From assembly GCF_001690595.1 (NCBI RefSeq), contig NZ_LZHH01000118.1, positions 45,523 to 109,522 on the forward strand: DNA of 64,000 nt. The letters run 5' to 3'. A program made the translations under genes and the position numbers. The DNA is from Gilliamella sp. Choc5-1. GTDB lineage: Bacteria > Pseudomonadota > Gammaproteobacteria > Enterobacterales > Orbaceae. The notes under the pieces are model-generated. The model was not told the origin of the DNA and ran no database searches. It saw only the letters and a list, made by a program, of their open reading frames with translations. The first letter of the stretch is position 1. Each line of letters opens with the position of its first letter. Positions 20,434-30,395 of the stretch are shown piece by piece.

Positions 20434-22353
20434 TTAATTAGACTCACTTTTGTTAATAAAATTTCCAGTTTCTGTTTGAATAATTTTTTCCACTGTATCG
20501 AACAATGTCTTATAATCATTAGCCTCGTGCACATATTTTTTATTACCATTCATACACTTGGTAAACCATTTTCCGTATGCATCTGTCGAATTACCTGCTT
20601 GTGGATCTAGTTTTATATAATGGATCATCGCTGTTTTAGCTGCTTTATTAATATAACCATTTTTTTGATTATCTAATGAGGTCAACCCGCTAGTTATTGC
20701 CTGACAAACACCTGCATCCAAGAAGTTATCTCTAAGAATATCCGCTCCTGCATCATCTTTGCCATCTGTAATAATAATGATCATTTTATTATTACTCTCA
20801 CCTTTTGCCATTACAGGAACAGCTCTTAATAAAGCAGTTATGGTATCTGTCCCACCACCTGGTTGCCAGTTTCCATTTTTAATATAATTTAGTAGATCTA
20901 GATTGTGATTTTTATCTGCACTAAAAGGCACTAAATGAGGGGATGATTTAAATGTTCCAATATATTTTGCGGTTTCTTTAAACCTTTGGAAGTTAGAGTT
21001 CATATTAATCACATCTTTACTCATAATATTATTATTGTATAAAGGTGATTGGCACATTCCCAAAAACGGTGAAAAATCAGCGACAGTTGGTGAAATAGGT
21101 CGATTAAATGTTATTGTATTACTATTGATACCACTAAATAAGGTATCAATTGTACCTTGTACATCGACTGTTTTAGTGTTGGCAAATGAATAATGCACAT
21201 CAGGATAATCCCCTGAAAACATATAATCATACAGTTGAACTATATTGCCATATTGTGTTTTAATGATATTTGCATTTCTAGCATGTAATGGGTAATTAGG
21301 ATCATCTTCACCACAAGCATATTTTGCCGATCCCATATTAAGCTGATCAACATGATTTCGATTGCGACATAATCCGCTATTGACTAAATCTTGATCATTA
21401 TTAAGACCTTTTGCCGGCCCAATAATTTGCGAATAATAACGATAATTAAAATAATCTAAATAATAATTAACAGTATTCTCAAATTTAGTAAAGTAGTTAT
21501 AGGATGAAAAGTCATTAATCTCTCCACTTGCTTTTAAATTACTCCATTTTGAATATGCAATATTTTTATTGGCCCAAAAATTATAATCAATTTTGTCATA
21601 AGGCGATTTCATTTTATACATAACCGAGCAAGCGTAGCTTTCTCCGCCTGCTGGGTTTTTAGTATCTTGCTGAACCGGTACGCCAATGTCATAAGGAACT
21701 AATGCAAATTTAGAATCCCCTTTAAATTTATCAATAATATCAACGATTGCCGCTTTCATGTATTGAAGGCGTTGCTGTGGGCTATTTGTTCCTAAGTAAT
21801 CGTTACAAGTTGAGTCATTATATTGGCACGTTGCCGAGCCTGAAAAATCGGCAATAAAAGCGATATCAAATGAATCAAAACGTTCAAATTTTTTTGTATT
21901 CCCGTAACTGTCGGATTTATTAGTAACAAACATAGATTTTGACTCACCGGTTTGTTCATCAGTAATTTGGGAATTCAATTTTTGTTTATATTTAATACTA
22001 TATACTTTTTCTTTTTTGTTATATTCAACATCAATACTATCGCCATCGCCCAACGTGTCAGTAATTTTTTGAGAAGAAAAATAATTGATATAATTCATTG
22101 CCATTGAACGATTATTTTTAATGGCTGTTTCATCAATATTTTTATTGTTTAAAGCGATAATCGCTAACGAGGCTTCGTTAGTTGCTTCAGAAAGCCTAGC
22201 ACGATTGCGCATTGTTTGGGTATGTTCTATCGAAACTACCATAAAAGCAAGCATAGCAGGAACCATAATCGCAAAGCTTATAGCCACACTACCTAAATTA
22301 CACTTAAAAAAAGATTTATTATGATTTTTGTGTTCAGATTTGTTATTACTCAT
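20434..22353 (-). CDS. tadG: Tad pilus assembly protein TadG, von Willebrand factor A domain
   Basis: About 639 residues from the ATG at 22353, which has AGAGGT upstream; the longer frame to 22398 would overlap tadF. One N-terminal transmembrane helix follows LGSVAISFAIMVPAMLAF, a pseudopilin-like segment. A large extracytoplasmic vWA domain follows. Its metal site is DFSGSAT (about residue 170), close to the DxSxS pattern, with KMIIIITDGKDDAG near residue 535. TadG is thought to anchor the pilus to the envelope. It follows tadF by 23 bp. Confidence 0.9.
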   Translation of the reverse strand: MSNNKSEHKNHNKSFFKCNLGSVAISFAIMVPAMLAFMVVSIEHTQTMRNRARLSEATNEASLAIIALNNKNIDETAIKNNRSMAMNYINYFSSQKITDTLGDGDSIDVEYNKKEKVYSIKYKQKLNSQITDEQTGESKSMFVTNKSDSYGNTKKFERFDSFDIAFIADFSGSATCQYNDSTCNDYLGTNSPQQRLQYMKAAIVDIIDKFKGDSKFALVPYDIGVPVQQDTKNPAGGESYACSVMYKMKSPYDKIDYNFWANKNIAYSKWSNLKASGEINDFSSYNYFTKFENTVNYYLDYFNYRYYSQIIGPAKGLNNDQDLVNSGLCRNRNHVDQLNMGSAKYACGEDDPNYPLHARNANIIKTQYGNIVQLYDYMFSGDYPDVHYSFANTKTVDVQGTIDTLFSGINSNTITFNRPISPTVADFSPFLGMCQSPLYNNNIMSKDVINMNSNFQRFKETAKYIGTFKSSPHLVPFSADKNHNLDLLNYIKNGNWQPGGGTDTITALLRAVPVMAKGESNNKMIIIITDGKDDAGADILRDNFLDAGVCQAITSGLTSLDNQKNGYINKAAKTAMIHYIKLDPQAGNSTDAYGKWFTKCMNGNKKYVHEANDYKTLFDTVEKIIQTETGNFINKSESN

Positions 22354-22376
22354 ATAGACCTCTAATATGCGTGTGG

Positions 22377-23147
22377 TTAGCGATGATAAATTGGGCAAGC
22401 TGTGTCTGTAGGATTTAAAATATCATTACAGCGAGACAACACAACAAAATTACTACATAAATTTGGTAAAAAACCAGAGGCAGTTCTGTTTGAGTTAACC
22501 AATTTTAAATAAAGACTTTCCTCGTTGACAATACACATACTGACGCGATACAGAGGAATCCAACGCCCTTCTAATTTATTTGCCAAATCACCAATTCTTG
22601 GAACATATGGAACGAGTTTTGAATAGTTAGTAAGTGAACCATCTAAACGATTGTCCATATTAGGTAATGCAGAAAAATAGTTGCTAATGCCATCATTGCA
22701 GGCCCCAGAAGGACAAGATTCAGCACTTAACGTAACAAATTCAGCATCTTTTAAACTTGCAGGGTTATTAACATCTTGAAAAATAAATAAACCATCTACT
22801 TTTACAGCCACATTGCGTCCACCTAATAATGAACTTGCTAATTGGCTAAGTTCTTTTACTTGAGTTTCATTAAACAGTTCATGAGATTGAAAGCAAGAAT
22901 TAGAATTACTGCATAATGAAGATGTATTCTGAACACTTGAGCTATCTATAATTGGATACAAAGATGACCTTTCGCGAAAAATCGAAGCTACCGCATAATT
23001 TGCACGCTCTAATCTGCTTTGTAACATAATGCTACTATATACATCATAAATAATAAATACCAAAGCTGAAAAGCACAAAAAGCATGCTGCAAATTCTATT
23101 GACATTATACCATCTTTATTACGAAAAAAATTGCCCGAAGATTTCAT
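22377..23147 (-). CDS. tadF: Tad pseudopilin TadF
   Basis: 256 residues. N-terminal pseudopilin segment NKDGIMSIEFAACFLCFSAL (about residues 10-30) with the Gly cleavage site and Glu at +5/+6, then a long periplasmic domain with paired Cys. Pseudopilins TadE and TadF are processed by TadV and needed for pilus export. 22 bp after tadE, 23 bp before tadG. Confidence 0.85.
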   Translation of the reverse strand: MKSSGNFFRNKDGIMSIEFAACFLCFSALVFIIYDVYSSIMLQSRLERANYAVASIFRERSSLYPIIDSSSVQNTSSLCSNSNSCFQSHELFNETQVKELSQLASSLLGGRNVAVKVDGLFIFQDVNNPASLKDAEFVTLSAESCPSGACNDGISNYFSALPNMDNRLDGSLTNYSKLVPYVPRIGDLANKLEGRWIPLYRVSMCIVNEESLYLKLVNSNRTASGFLPNLCSNFVVLSRCNDILNPTDTACPIYHR

Positions 23148-23169
23148 TGTTATTTTGTTCCTTAAATTA

Positions 23170-23643
23170 TCAACTATTTTTATTAAACTCTCGGTAGGCG
23201 ATAGTTTTTTTTGTCAAAGAGGTATCAAGAATACGACTAAACAATTTGGAAAATATGGCTGAATATTTATACTGCAATTCAAATAACAGTATCTGAGTAT
23301 TATCAGCAAGCGCAGCTTGGCAACCACCATCAGTTACCTGCTTGACTGTTTCACAATATTTTACTGTTACTGTAAACTTTTGTGGATCAGCAATATAGGG
23401 AAATAAAAGTGATTCTGATGCGATCAATTGTTGCATTTGTTGTTGATAACTCGACTGTTGCGAAATTGCTGTTTTTCTGGTTATTTCTGTAGTCACTAAA
23501 TCCAAAGCTGAACCAATAAACATAATTCGGCTAAATTCAAGAACGAACAAAAATAGAACAACTAACGAAGGAAAAACAATTGCAAATTCTAGCGAGACAC
23601 TTGCTTTTTTTTGGCGAAAAAATAATTTCCAATATTTCAACAT
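23170..23643 (-). CDS. tadE: Tad pseudopilin TadE
   Basis: 157 residues. Basic start, then KKASVSLEFAIVFPSLVVLF as the TadE-like pseudopilin helix, with FVLEFSRIMF after it. The C-terminal domain is periplasmic with two Cys (VKYCETVKQVTDGGC). A substrate of the prepilin peptidase and a minor component of the assembly machine. Confidence 0.88.
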   Translation of the reverse strand: MLKYWKLFFRQKKASVSLEFAIVFPSLVVLFLFVLEFSRIMFIGSALDLVTTEITRKTAISQQSSYQQQMQQLIASESLLFPYIADPQKFTVTVKYCETVKQVTDGGCQAALADNTQILLFELQYKYSAIFSKLFSRILDTSLTKKTIAYREFNKNS

Positions 23644-23672
23644 AATTTTGCTCTATTTTATTATATTAAGGA

Positions 23673-24836
23673 TTAATCTTTCTTTTTCTTTAATATTGAA
23701 AAAAGTGATTTTTGTTTGTTTGTTTCGATTTTTTTATTACCTATAATAGTTGAAGCTATTTCTTTTATTTCACTACTGCTATGTGCTTTTTTAAATTTAT
23801 CCAAACTTGGGATAAATTTGCGTGTAAAATCAATATTCCGGCCTAAAAATTCTTCTATATCGCTATCTTGCAAAGCATTTTTTTTATCATAAGGAACATC
23901 TTCATTTAAACAAACCAAAAAACGTTTATTTTGGAAATCTGTATTTTGTGTGGTAAGGCGAGATATTTCGTCTAACATTTTTTTAGCAGTTTTGATCGAA
24001 AAGGGATCGCGATTTATTACAATAAAAACAATATTAGACAAGGTAATAATCTCTTCAAAGTGCTTAAATGAAGAGGCTAATCCCATATTTTGATCAATAA
24101 CTGTAATATTAAATTGCCCTGAGTTTAAATTGTCGTATTTCCAAGCGGTATCACTTGGCTCGACTTTTACTTGCAGCGAGAGTTCAACATCAACTAATGA
24201 ACCATCTTGAGGGATTGGCATTTCAAATAAAAAATCAGCATTAGGACTTGCTGTTGCACCTTGAATATAAAGAAGAGGATAATTTGTTAGTGAACTAATA
24301 TTTTTTAGCGTATGGACCACTAACGATGAGGTACCAATTCCGCCTTTACACCCTAAAAACGCAATAACGCTACCTACTCTTTGGCTTGAACCTGGTGGAG
24401 TGATACTCCTTGAATGTAAGATATCTGGAATCTTTTCTAATTGACTATTCTCTAATAAAAAATGAATTCCTTTTTTTAACAAAAATTCAGAAAACTTAAT
24501 CGAATCATGACTACCAATGAGTATTGTTGATGCTTGAATTGGAAAAAAACGGTTAATATTTTCTGATAAAATTTCTGCATTATCTTGATCTTTGATATCT
24601 AAAATAATAGCATCATATTTGTTCCAGTGTGGAGCTTCCTTTAAATCAGATAACTCTAACGGAAAGATCTCCATCCCTAATACATTGTAAAGAAAAAGCA
24701 CAGAACGAATATTTTCAATCAACTCACTTCTTTTACTTAAAATAGCCACTTGAAAACCGGATATACGCCCAACCACAAATTCTTGTGATGAGCCTTTTGA
24801 TGTATCATTATCTTTTTTACTACCAAATAATTGCAT
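23673..24836 (-). CDS. tadZ: Tad pilus localisation ATPase TadZ/CpaE
   Basis: 387 residues. An N-terminal receiver-like domain (about 25-145; DAIILDIKD) is followed by a ParA/MinD-like domain. The P-loop is degenerate: CKGGIGTSSL (about 163-172) lacks the second Lys of KGGxGKT. Atypical P-loops are common in TadZ, which places the secretion machine at the cell pole. It sits between rcpA and tadE in the operon. Confidence 0.88.
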   Translation of the reverse strand: MQLFGSKKDNDTSKGSSQEFVVGRISGFQVAILSKRSELIENIRSVLFLYNVLGMEIFPLELSDLKEAPHWNKYDAIILDIKDQDNAEILSENINRFFPIQASTILIGSHDSIKFSEFLLKKGIHFLLENSQLEKIPDILHSRSITPPGSSQRVGSVIAFLGCKGGIGTSSLVVHTLKNISSLTNYPLLYIQGATASPNADFLFEMPIPQDGSLVDVELSLQVKVEPSDTAWKYDNLNSGQFNITVIDQNMGLASSFKHFEEIITLSNIVFIVINRDPFSIKTAKKMLDEISRLTTQNTDFQNKRFLVCLNEDVPYDKKNALQDSDIEEFLGRNIDFTRKFIPSLDKFKKAHSSSEIKEIASTIIGNKKIETNKQKSLFSILKKKKD

Positions 24837-24854
24837 AATAATCTCACTAGCCTT

Positions 24855-26285
24855 TTATTCAATAAAACCCATGTCGTTAATAAATTTTTCACTTTCATTA
24901 GATACAGGCACTGTTTTGCGTCGTTGCTTATCCATATTATTTTTAATATTAAAAAAGCTATTAATTACATCGGTACGTTCTAAAATTGGTAGCTCTACAC
25001 CATTAAAACTATTATTTGGTGTAACCAAATTAACTGTTGCAAATACCACCATTTCAGTCTTTTCACGACCTGTTGTTGTACTGCGTGACAACGCCCCCAA
25101 GATTGGTATATCGCTAACAAAAGGAATGCGTGATAATGTTTCTGAGTCTTGTTCATTGATTAATCCCGCAATAACAAAGCTATCACCGTCAGATAAGTCA
25201 ATAGTTGAACTGGTTTTTCGTGTTTGTAAAGTTGGAATATTATAGTTATTAAACGCATACGAACCTGCTACCGAACTTACTTCGTTATTAATAAATAATC
25301 TAATACGTTTATCATTATTTACTTTGGTGCTGATATTTAACTTAATACCATACTCTTTATAAGTAACATTAGAATCACCTTCTTTATTAGTTGTCACAAT
25401 CGGAATTTCACCACCAACTAAAAATGAGGCGCTTTCGCCTGATAATACAGATAAATTAGGCTGTGCTAAAATTTTAGCTAACCGATCATTTTTTATTGCA
25501 CGAATCATTGTGGTAATATTATGGATATCAAATCCTTTTTTTAGACCCAATAATGTAAATTCGCCAATATTGTTTGCCTTAACACCTTGATTATTGATAC
25601 TATCCAAAGTTAAACTTTGCCACTCAATACCCAACGAATCAGTAAATGTTTTGCTTACCTCAACAAAGGTCAACTTTACATTAACTTGATACTCTTCAAT
25701 GACTCTAATATTATCAATAATATTGTTATAAACCGTGTAATTCTGAAATGTAAGATCAGGGCTACCTAATTCTTCTGATGACGTCGAGCTTTTTGTTTGC
25801 TCGGCACTTTGCCCAACTAATGCCCCCACAAGTGCTAAAATTTTACCTTTTGTTGTTGTATCTGGCGTGGTGCCATTTAATACATAAACAAATTTACCAT
25901 TTGCACCGCCGTTATCATAACGATCTATTGTTACGCTGCTATTTGGAAAATTTTGCGCTATTCTATGTGTGATTTGCGATAAAAGCGGATCAACATTAAT
26001 AGTATCATTAATGATAATATTATTTGCATCATCATAAACGAGTAAACTAGTTCTACCATTTGATCTACCATATATAATTAATGATTTACCATCAACAACT
26101 TCGTAATTAGCTACGCTGTCTTGACTAATAAAAACAGTACCTACATTTTCAGGTAAAACAATTGTTTTGCTTTGCCCAATTTGTAAGTTATGAATATTAG
26201 CAAAAACCAACGAGGAAAAGCTAATAGATAATAAGCAAACTAGCTGTTTAATTGTGTTTATAATTGGTTTAATTTTTATTAGCAT
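24855..26285 (-). CDS. rcpA: Tad outer-membrane secretin RcpA/CpaC
   Basis: 476 residues with a signal peptide (LLSISFSSLVFA). The N-terminal BON-like domain (GQSKTIVLPENVGTVFIS and SLLVYDDANNIII) is followed by the secretin core (EYQVNVKLTFVEVS; LAQPNLSVLSGESASFLVGG; ETLSRIPFVSDIPILGALSR). Forms the outer-membrane channel for the Flp pilus. 2 bp after rcpC. Confidence 0.94.
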   Translation of the reverse strand: MLIKIKPIINTIKQLVCLLSISFSSLVFANIHNLQIGQSKTIVLPENVGTVFISQDSVANYEVVDGKSLIIYGRSNGRTSLLVYDDANNIIINDTINVDPLLSQITHRIAQNFPNSSVTIDRYDNGGANGKFVYVLNGTTPDTTTKGKILALVGALVGQSAEQTKSSTSSEELGSPDLTFQNYTVYNNIIDNIRVIEEYQVNVKLTFVEVSKTFTDSLGIEWQSLTLDSINNQGVKANNIGEFTLLGLKKGFDIHNITTMIRAIKNDRLAKILAQPNLSVLSGESASFLVGGEIPIVTTNKEGDSNVTYKEYGIKLNISTKVNNDKRIRLFINNEVSSVAGSYAFNNYNIPTLQTRKTSSTIDLSDGDSFVIAGLINEQDSETLSRIPFVSDIPILGALSRSTTTGREKTEMVVFATVNLVTPNNSFNGVELPILERTDVINSFFNIKNNMDKQRRKTVPVSNESEKFINDMGFIE

Positions 26286-26287
26286 TC

Positions 26288-27169
26288 TTAGTTACCTTTT
26301 AGCAAATTAAGCTGTTTTTTCTTTTTTGAAAAAATCGCTTTATCCGTTAGTGGCCAGTTTTTTTCTTTGTCATTTAACAAACGTAATCCATCATCAATAC
26401 TCCTTTTATAAGTACTTGGATACATAATAACTGTAGAGTTGGCCATTAGTGTTCTTAACAATTTAATTTCTTGATTTGAAAGCTCTAATTGAATTTGAGC
26501 CGATTCTTTTCTATTCTGAAAGCTCGATTCAATTCCTTCATTTAGATCAATGTAAATAATTTTTTTACCTACAATAATTGGTTTTATGCGATTTTTAGTA
26601 AAATTATCACTAGGAGAAACAAGTCTATCATTACCATAGCCTTTATTATTAGCGTTTGCTAATTCGTTGTCAGCATAAAAGACATAAAGATCGACAAGGT
26701 CGCCGGCCTTTAGATTTTTTAATAAATAAGAATCAATTTCATCTATTTTGAACGGAAACATATAATTTCCATCTTTTAGTGCTAGCAGTCGGTATTCTTC
26801 TGAATTAGGCGAGGCAAGAAACCGACTTTCTATTAAAGTATCTTTAGCAATATTGTTTATAGAAACATAAGCATCAATTGCCATTGCATCATTTATATAT
26901 TTGGATGCTTCATTGCTTCCTGCTTCAACTTCAATTGATTTAAAATAGTAATCAGCCTTAGTTATAATTGTATTTTTATTAATATCATGTTTTGCAACAG
27001 CTATTGTGATAGTTTGTTTTTTGGGCTCTTCTTTTTTAGGTTCCTCAATCGCAACCTGTTGCTGAACCGATGGTTCAGTAACAGGTTCAGGCGATGATTT
27101 TGTAAACAGTAATGCCAGCCCCACAAATAACATTAATACGTACAGAACTAGTAATTTTTTTTCTTTCAT
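26288..27169 (-). CDS. rcpC: Tad pilus assembly protein RcpC/CpaB
   Basis: 293 residues. One N-terminal transmembrane helix, a Pro/Glu/Lys linker (about 25-52) and a SAF domain (ITIAVAKHDINKNTIITKAD) typical of CpaB/FlgA-like periplasmic factors that support the secretin. Lies between tadD and rcpA. Confidence 0.9.
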   Translation of the reverse strand: MKEKKLLVLYVLMLFVGLALLFTKSSPEPVTEPSVQQQVAIEEPKKEEPKKQTITIAVAKHDINKNTIITKADYYFKSIEVEAGSNEASKYINDAMAIDAYVSINNIAKDTLIESRFLASPNSEEYRLLALKDGNYMFPFKIDEIDSYLLKNLKAGDLVDLYVFYADNELANANNKGYGNDRLVSPSDNFTKNRIKPIIVGKKIIYIDLNEGIESSFQNRKESAQIQLELSNQEIKLLRTLMANSTVIMYPSTYKRSIDDGLRLLNDKEKNWPLTDKAIFSKKKKQLNLLKGN

Positions 27170-27207
27170 GCAAACTCCATATGATGTTATATTTATTTTT
27201 GTTGCAT

Positions 27208-28584
27208 TTATTTATTTTCTAAATAAAAATCAAATACAAAGCACTTTGCTTTACAAGCATCAGGACCTGCATCAAAATCCTTCACTATTGAATTCCGCTT
27301 TGTTTTTATTTGTAAAATTAATGTTTTTTCAGCCGTTAAAGTTCCTGTTACATTGCTAAAATCACGATCACTACGAGCAATTCGATTAATGATATAGTTT
27401 ATTCCCGCTTTTGGAAGCGTTACATCATAAAGCGATAACTTAAACTCGGTTGGAGAAATCTTCTCAAGCAAGTATTGATTTTTGCTCAATGGACTGACTG
27501 TTTCAAAGGTGACTCGACTGAATTTGCCGTGTTCACCGGAGCGAACGGCTAAAATAGTCGACTTAGTTACTGCCTGATTGGCTTGATTAGCTTGATTATT
27601 TTTTTGAGAACCTTTTTTAACGTCGGTTTCGGTTTCAGTGTCTAATTTTGCTATATTCGCTAATTTAGCATTAACCTCTGACTTAGTAGAAGTTTGTGTA
27701 TTAGTTCCATTTTTAGATTTAATAGCGGTATCTGTTTTGGATACTTTTTGTAATGCTGTTTTTTCAATTGTATACTGTTTTTGACTTTCACTTTGTGTTG
27801 GCGCGATTTCATTAAATTTAATCGCATCAATTGGTTCGATTTGTTTTAATTCTTGAATTAAAATTTCTGGATCGTGGGATAATCGATGACTTATACAAAA
27901 TGACTTAGCTAATTGTATTTTGTTTAACTTTACCAAAGTGTAAAGTAAATTATGAAGAATGGTTTGATCACGATACCCTTTTGTATATAAAATATTTAGG
28001 TATTTATAAGCTTCATTATAGTCTTTATTCAAAATTGATAGCATTGCCAAATTATTTGTGACTTTATTTTCGTCATAAAAGTTGTCTCTGGCCAGATTGA
28101 ACGAATAACGTGCTGCATCATATTGTTTCTTTTTCAACAAAACGATACCTTTTACATTATACGCCTCACCATTTTTTGGGTTAATTGCAATAGCTTTGTC
28201 TAAATATTCTAATGCTGTATCATTATTTCGCATTTTAGACTCAATATGCCCATATAAAACAAAAACATTATCATTTCTACTTTTTTTTAACACTGGCATT
28301 AATGTTCTTTTTGCAGCTTCAAAATCATTAGTAAGGTAATAGACTTGAGCAAGTTTATATCGAGTATCTTCGCTATCAGAACGTTGTAAACGTTGTTTAT
28401 AAAGCTCAATTAAACCACCATAATTTTTAGTTGCTTCATGGACATAAATTTTTTGTTTGTCATTTAAATCGTATCTAACGGTGCTATTTTGGCATCCAGT
28501 AACAACAAATAGCATTGAACATACTATAATAAATTTTGTGTTTATTAATTTTTTTACTTTACAATGTATTGAAAAATGGCTCAT
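27208..28584 (-). CDS. tadD: Tad lipoprotein TadD with TPR repeats
   Basis: 458 residues. A lipobox ends at Cys31 (VVTGC), so it is probably outer-membrane anchored. Four or so tetratricopeptide repeats run about 50-190 (EYLDKAIAINPKNGEAYNVKG is the clearest). A low-complexity Lys/Thr/Asn linker and a C-terminal beta-rich domain follow (about 340-458). The C-terminal part makes it longer than usual TadD (about 250). TadD acts as a pilotin-like factor for the secretin. Confidence 0.85.
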   Translation of the reverse strand: MSHFSIHCKVKKLINTKFIIVCSMLFVVTGCQNSTVRYDLNDKQKIYVHEATKNYGGLIELYKQRLQRSDSEDTRYKLAQVYYLTNDFEAAKRTLMPVLKKSRNDNVFVLYGHIESKMRNNDTALEYLDKAIAINPKNGEAYNVKGIVLLKKKQYDAARYSFNLARDNFYDENKVTNNLAMLSILNKDYNEAYKYLNILYTKGYRDQTILHNLLYTLVKLNKIQLAKSFCISHRLSHDPEILIQELKQIEPIDAIKFNEIAPTQSESQKQYTIEKTALQKVSKTDTAIKSKNGTNTQTSTKSEVNAKLANIAKLDTETETDVKKGSQKNNQANQANQAVTKSTILAVRSGEHGKFSRVTFETVSPLSKNQYLLEKISPTEFKLSLYDVTLPKAGINYIINRIARSDRDFSNVTGTLTAEKTLILQIKTKRNSIVKDFDAGPDACKAKCFVFDFYLENK

Positions 28585-28589
28585 TGTTT

Positions 28590-29465
28590 CTACATCCTTT
28601 CGCTTAATGATGTGATAATATCCATGACGACAGGCCCGGCCACAATAAGAAGAACAGGCGCTAAAAAAAACACCATCATAGGTAATGTCATTTTGGCTGC
28701 AATTGCAGCAATTTTTTCTTCTATAGATAATTTTTGCATTTCTCGCATTTCAGCTGATAAATCTAATAAAGCATCATAAATTGAATTACCATAGCTAATA
28801 CTCCTTTTTAAGGTAATACAAAACATTCTAACTTCTTTACTTGGTACCTCTCGCTGAATTAAATCAATCGAGAGTTCAATACCATTAACATCCATCATTA
28901 AGCAAGCTCTTTCTAAAATAGCTGCCACATCTTTATTGATTGGTTTTACCCTTGTACTTAAATACCTAAAACCATTTTCAACGGTCATGCCCGATTTAAC
29001 CATAATAGCCATCATATCAATAACCAATGGTAAGTCTTGTGAAATTCTTCTTATTCTTTTTGCTGTTTGTCTTCTTACTAGCTTTTCAGGCACAATAATG
29101 ACTACAATAATAATGACAAATAACACAATCAGTAATATATTAGAACTAAGTTCAATAAACGAAAATATCTGATTGGCAAGATAAAAAAGTGAAAACACGA
29201 TAATAATAGCATATATCTTCCAACTATTTTGTTCTTGAAATTGGCGCAAAAAACTAAGGCTTACACTATTTTTTGCGGCAATTTTTTCAAAAGCAACATC
29301 TTTTTGGTTAACATGCTTTTTAGGTGCTTTTTTTTCTTGATTCTCATTATTTAATAGCAAGCTGATTTTTTGTTTTCTTTTACTTAATAAATAAGAACCA
29401 ATTAACTCTTTGCAGCCAATATAAATTAAAATAATTGGAATTAATATATTTAATAAACTAGTCAT
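28590..29465 (-). CDS. tadC: Tad inner-membrane platform protein TadC
   Basis: 291 residues, T2SF (GspF-like) domain. Hydrophobic helices at both ends; cytoplasmic core with DLPLVIDMMAIMVKSGMTVE and YGNSIYDALLDLSAEMR. Pairs with TadB as the membrane platform moved by the TadA ATPase. 3 bp after tadB. Confidence 0.92.
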   Translation of the reverse strand: MTSLLNILIPIILIYIGCKELIGSYLLSKRKQKISLLLNNENQEKKAPKKHVNQKDVAFEKIAAKNSVSLSFLRQFQEQNSWKIYAIIIVFSLFYLANQIFSFIELSSNILLIVLFVIIIVVIIVPEKLVRRQTAKRIRRISQDLPLVIDMMAIMVKSGMTVENGFRYLSTRVKPINKDVAAILERACLMMDVNGIELSIDLIQREVPSKEVRMFCITLKRSISYGNSIYDALLDLSAEMREMQKLSIEEKIAAIAAKMTLPMMVFFLAPVLLIVAGPVVMDIITSLSERM

Positions 29466-29468
29466 AAT

Positions 29469-30395
29469 TTAAACGATTTTATTAATCATTCCCTTTATAA
29501 TGATAAAACCAATAGCCACACTGCCTATAACATAGTACAAAATACCGCGACCCACTGATGTATCCATTAAATAATCATAATGTGTCTGTGAAATTAATTT
29601 AAGTATAAATATAAAAGCAAAGGGCATACAGCCTAATATTGTCATCGTCATTCTTAATTCGGCGGTTTTACCGTCTCTGGTTTTAACTAAAACCTGATTG
29701 TTTGTTAACATTTTTGTTAACCGACTAAGCACCTCTTTTAATTCACCACCACTATCAAGGTTAACCATTACCGTTAAAATAAAAAAGTAATATTCAGGGA
29801 AAGGAAGTCGTTGATAAGAGTTCATTAAAACTCCTTCAATATTATCACCAATTTCTATTCGCTTATCTACTTCCTTTAATGCTTTACCAACAACGCCTTC
29901 AATAGAGTTGCCACAGGCTTTAAAGCTTGTTGTTATGGCACTACCCGATGCTACAATACCAGTAATGGTATTTAATGCTTCAGGAAATGTATTGTAAAAT
30001 TCTTTTTTCAACTTTCTTTTTTTAAGAAAAAGCATAATAACAACCGTGCCAATACCACTAACTAAAGCTACAGTATAACTATCATAATGAAGATACTGTC
30101 CATTTAATATTATCCCCACAACCGTACCGACAAAAATATAAACAAACAACCGACTTTTAGATTGCCCCATGATAAGTAGATTATAATAAGATCGCATCAT
30201 TACGTTAAAATCAAAGCTAATTCGCTGCCATAATGATTGCTGCCTTTGAGATAGTTGGCTTTCAACCAAACTAGACAAGGTAGTGTTTTTAACTTCAACA
30301 TTATAAAAAACTTGTAATCGCTCTCTATTGCGTCGCCATGTCCAAATATTTACAGCACCGACAAGAATTAGAATAATTGAAAGAATCAATATCAT
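29469..30395 (-). CDS. tadB: Tad inner-membrane platform protein TadB
   Basis: 308 residues, T2SF domain (FPEALNTITGIVASGSAITT and PFPEYYFFILTVMVNLDSGG) with flanking membrane helices. Its start overlaps the tadA stop by 4 bp (ATGA), indicating translational coupling. Confidence 0.92.
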   Translation of the reverse strand: MILILSIILILVGAVNIWTWRRNRERLQVFYNVEVKNTTLSSLVESQLSQRQQSLWQRISFDFNVMMRSYYNLLIMGQSKSRLFVYIFVGTVVGIILNGQYLHYDSYTVALVSGIGTVVIMLFLKKRKLKKEFYNTFPEALNTITGIVASGSAITTSFKACGNSIEGVVGKALKEVDKRIEIGDNIEGVLMNSYQRLPFPEYYFFILTVMVNLDSGGELKEVLSRLTKMLTNNQVLVKTRDGKTAELRMTMTILGCMPFAFIFILKLISQTHYDYLMDTSVGRGILYYVIGSVAIGFIIIKGMINKIV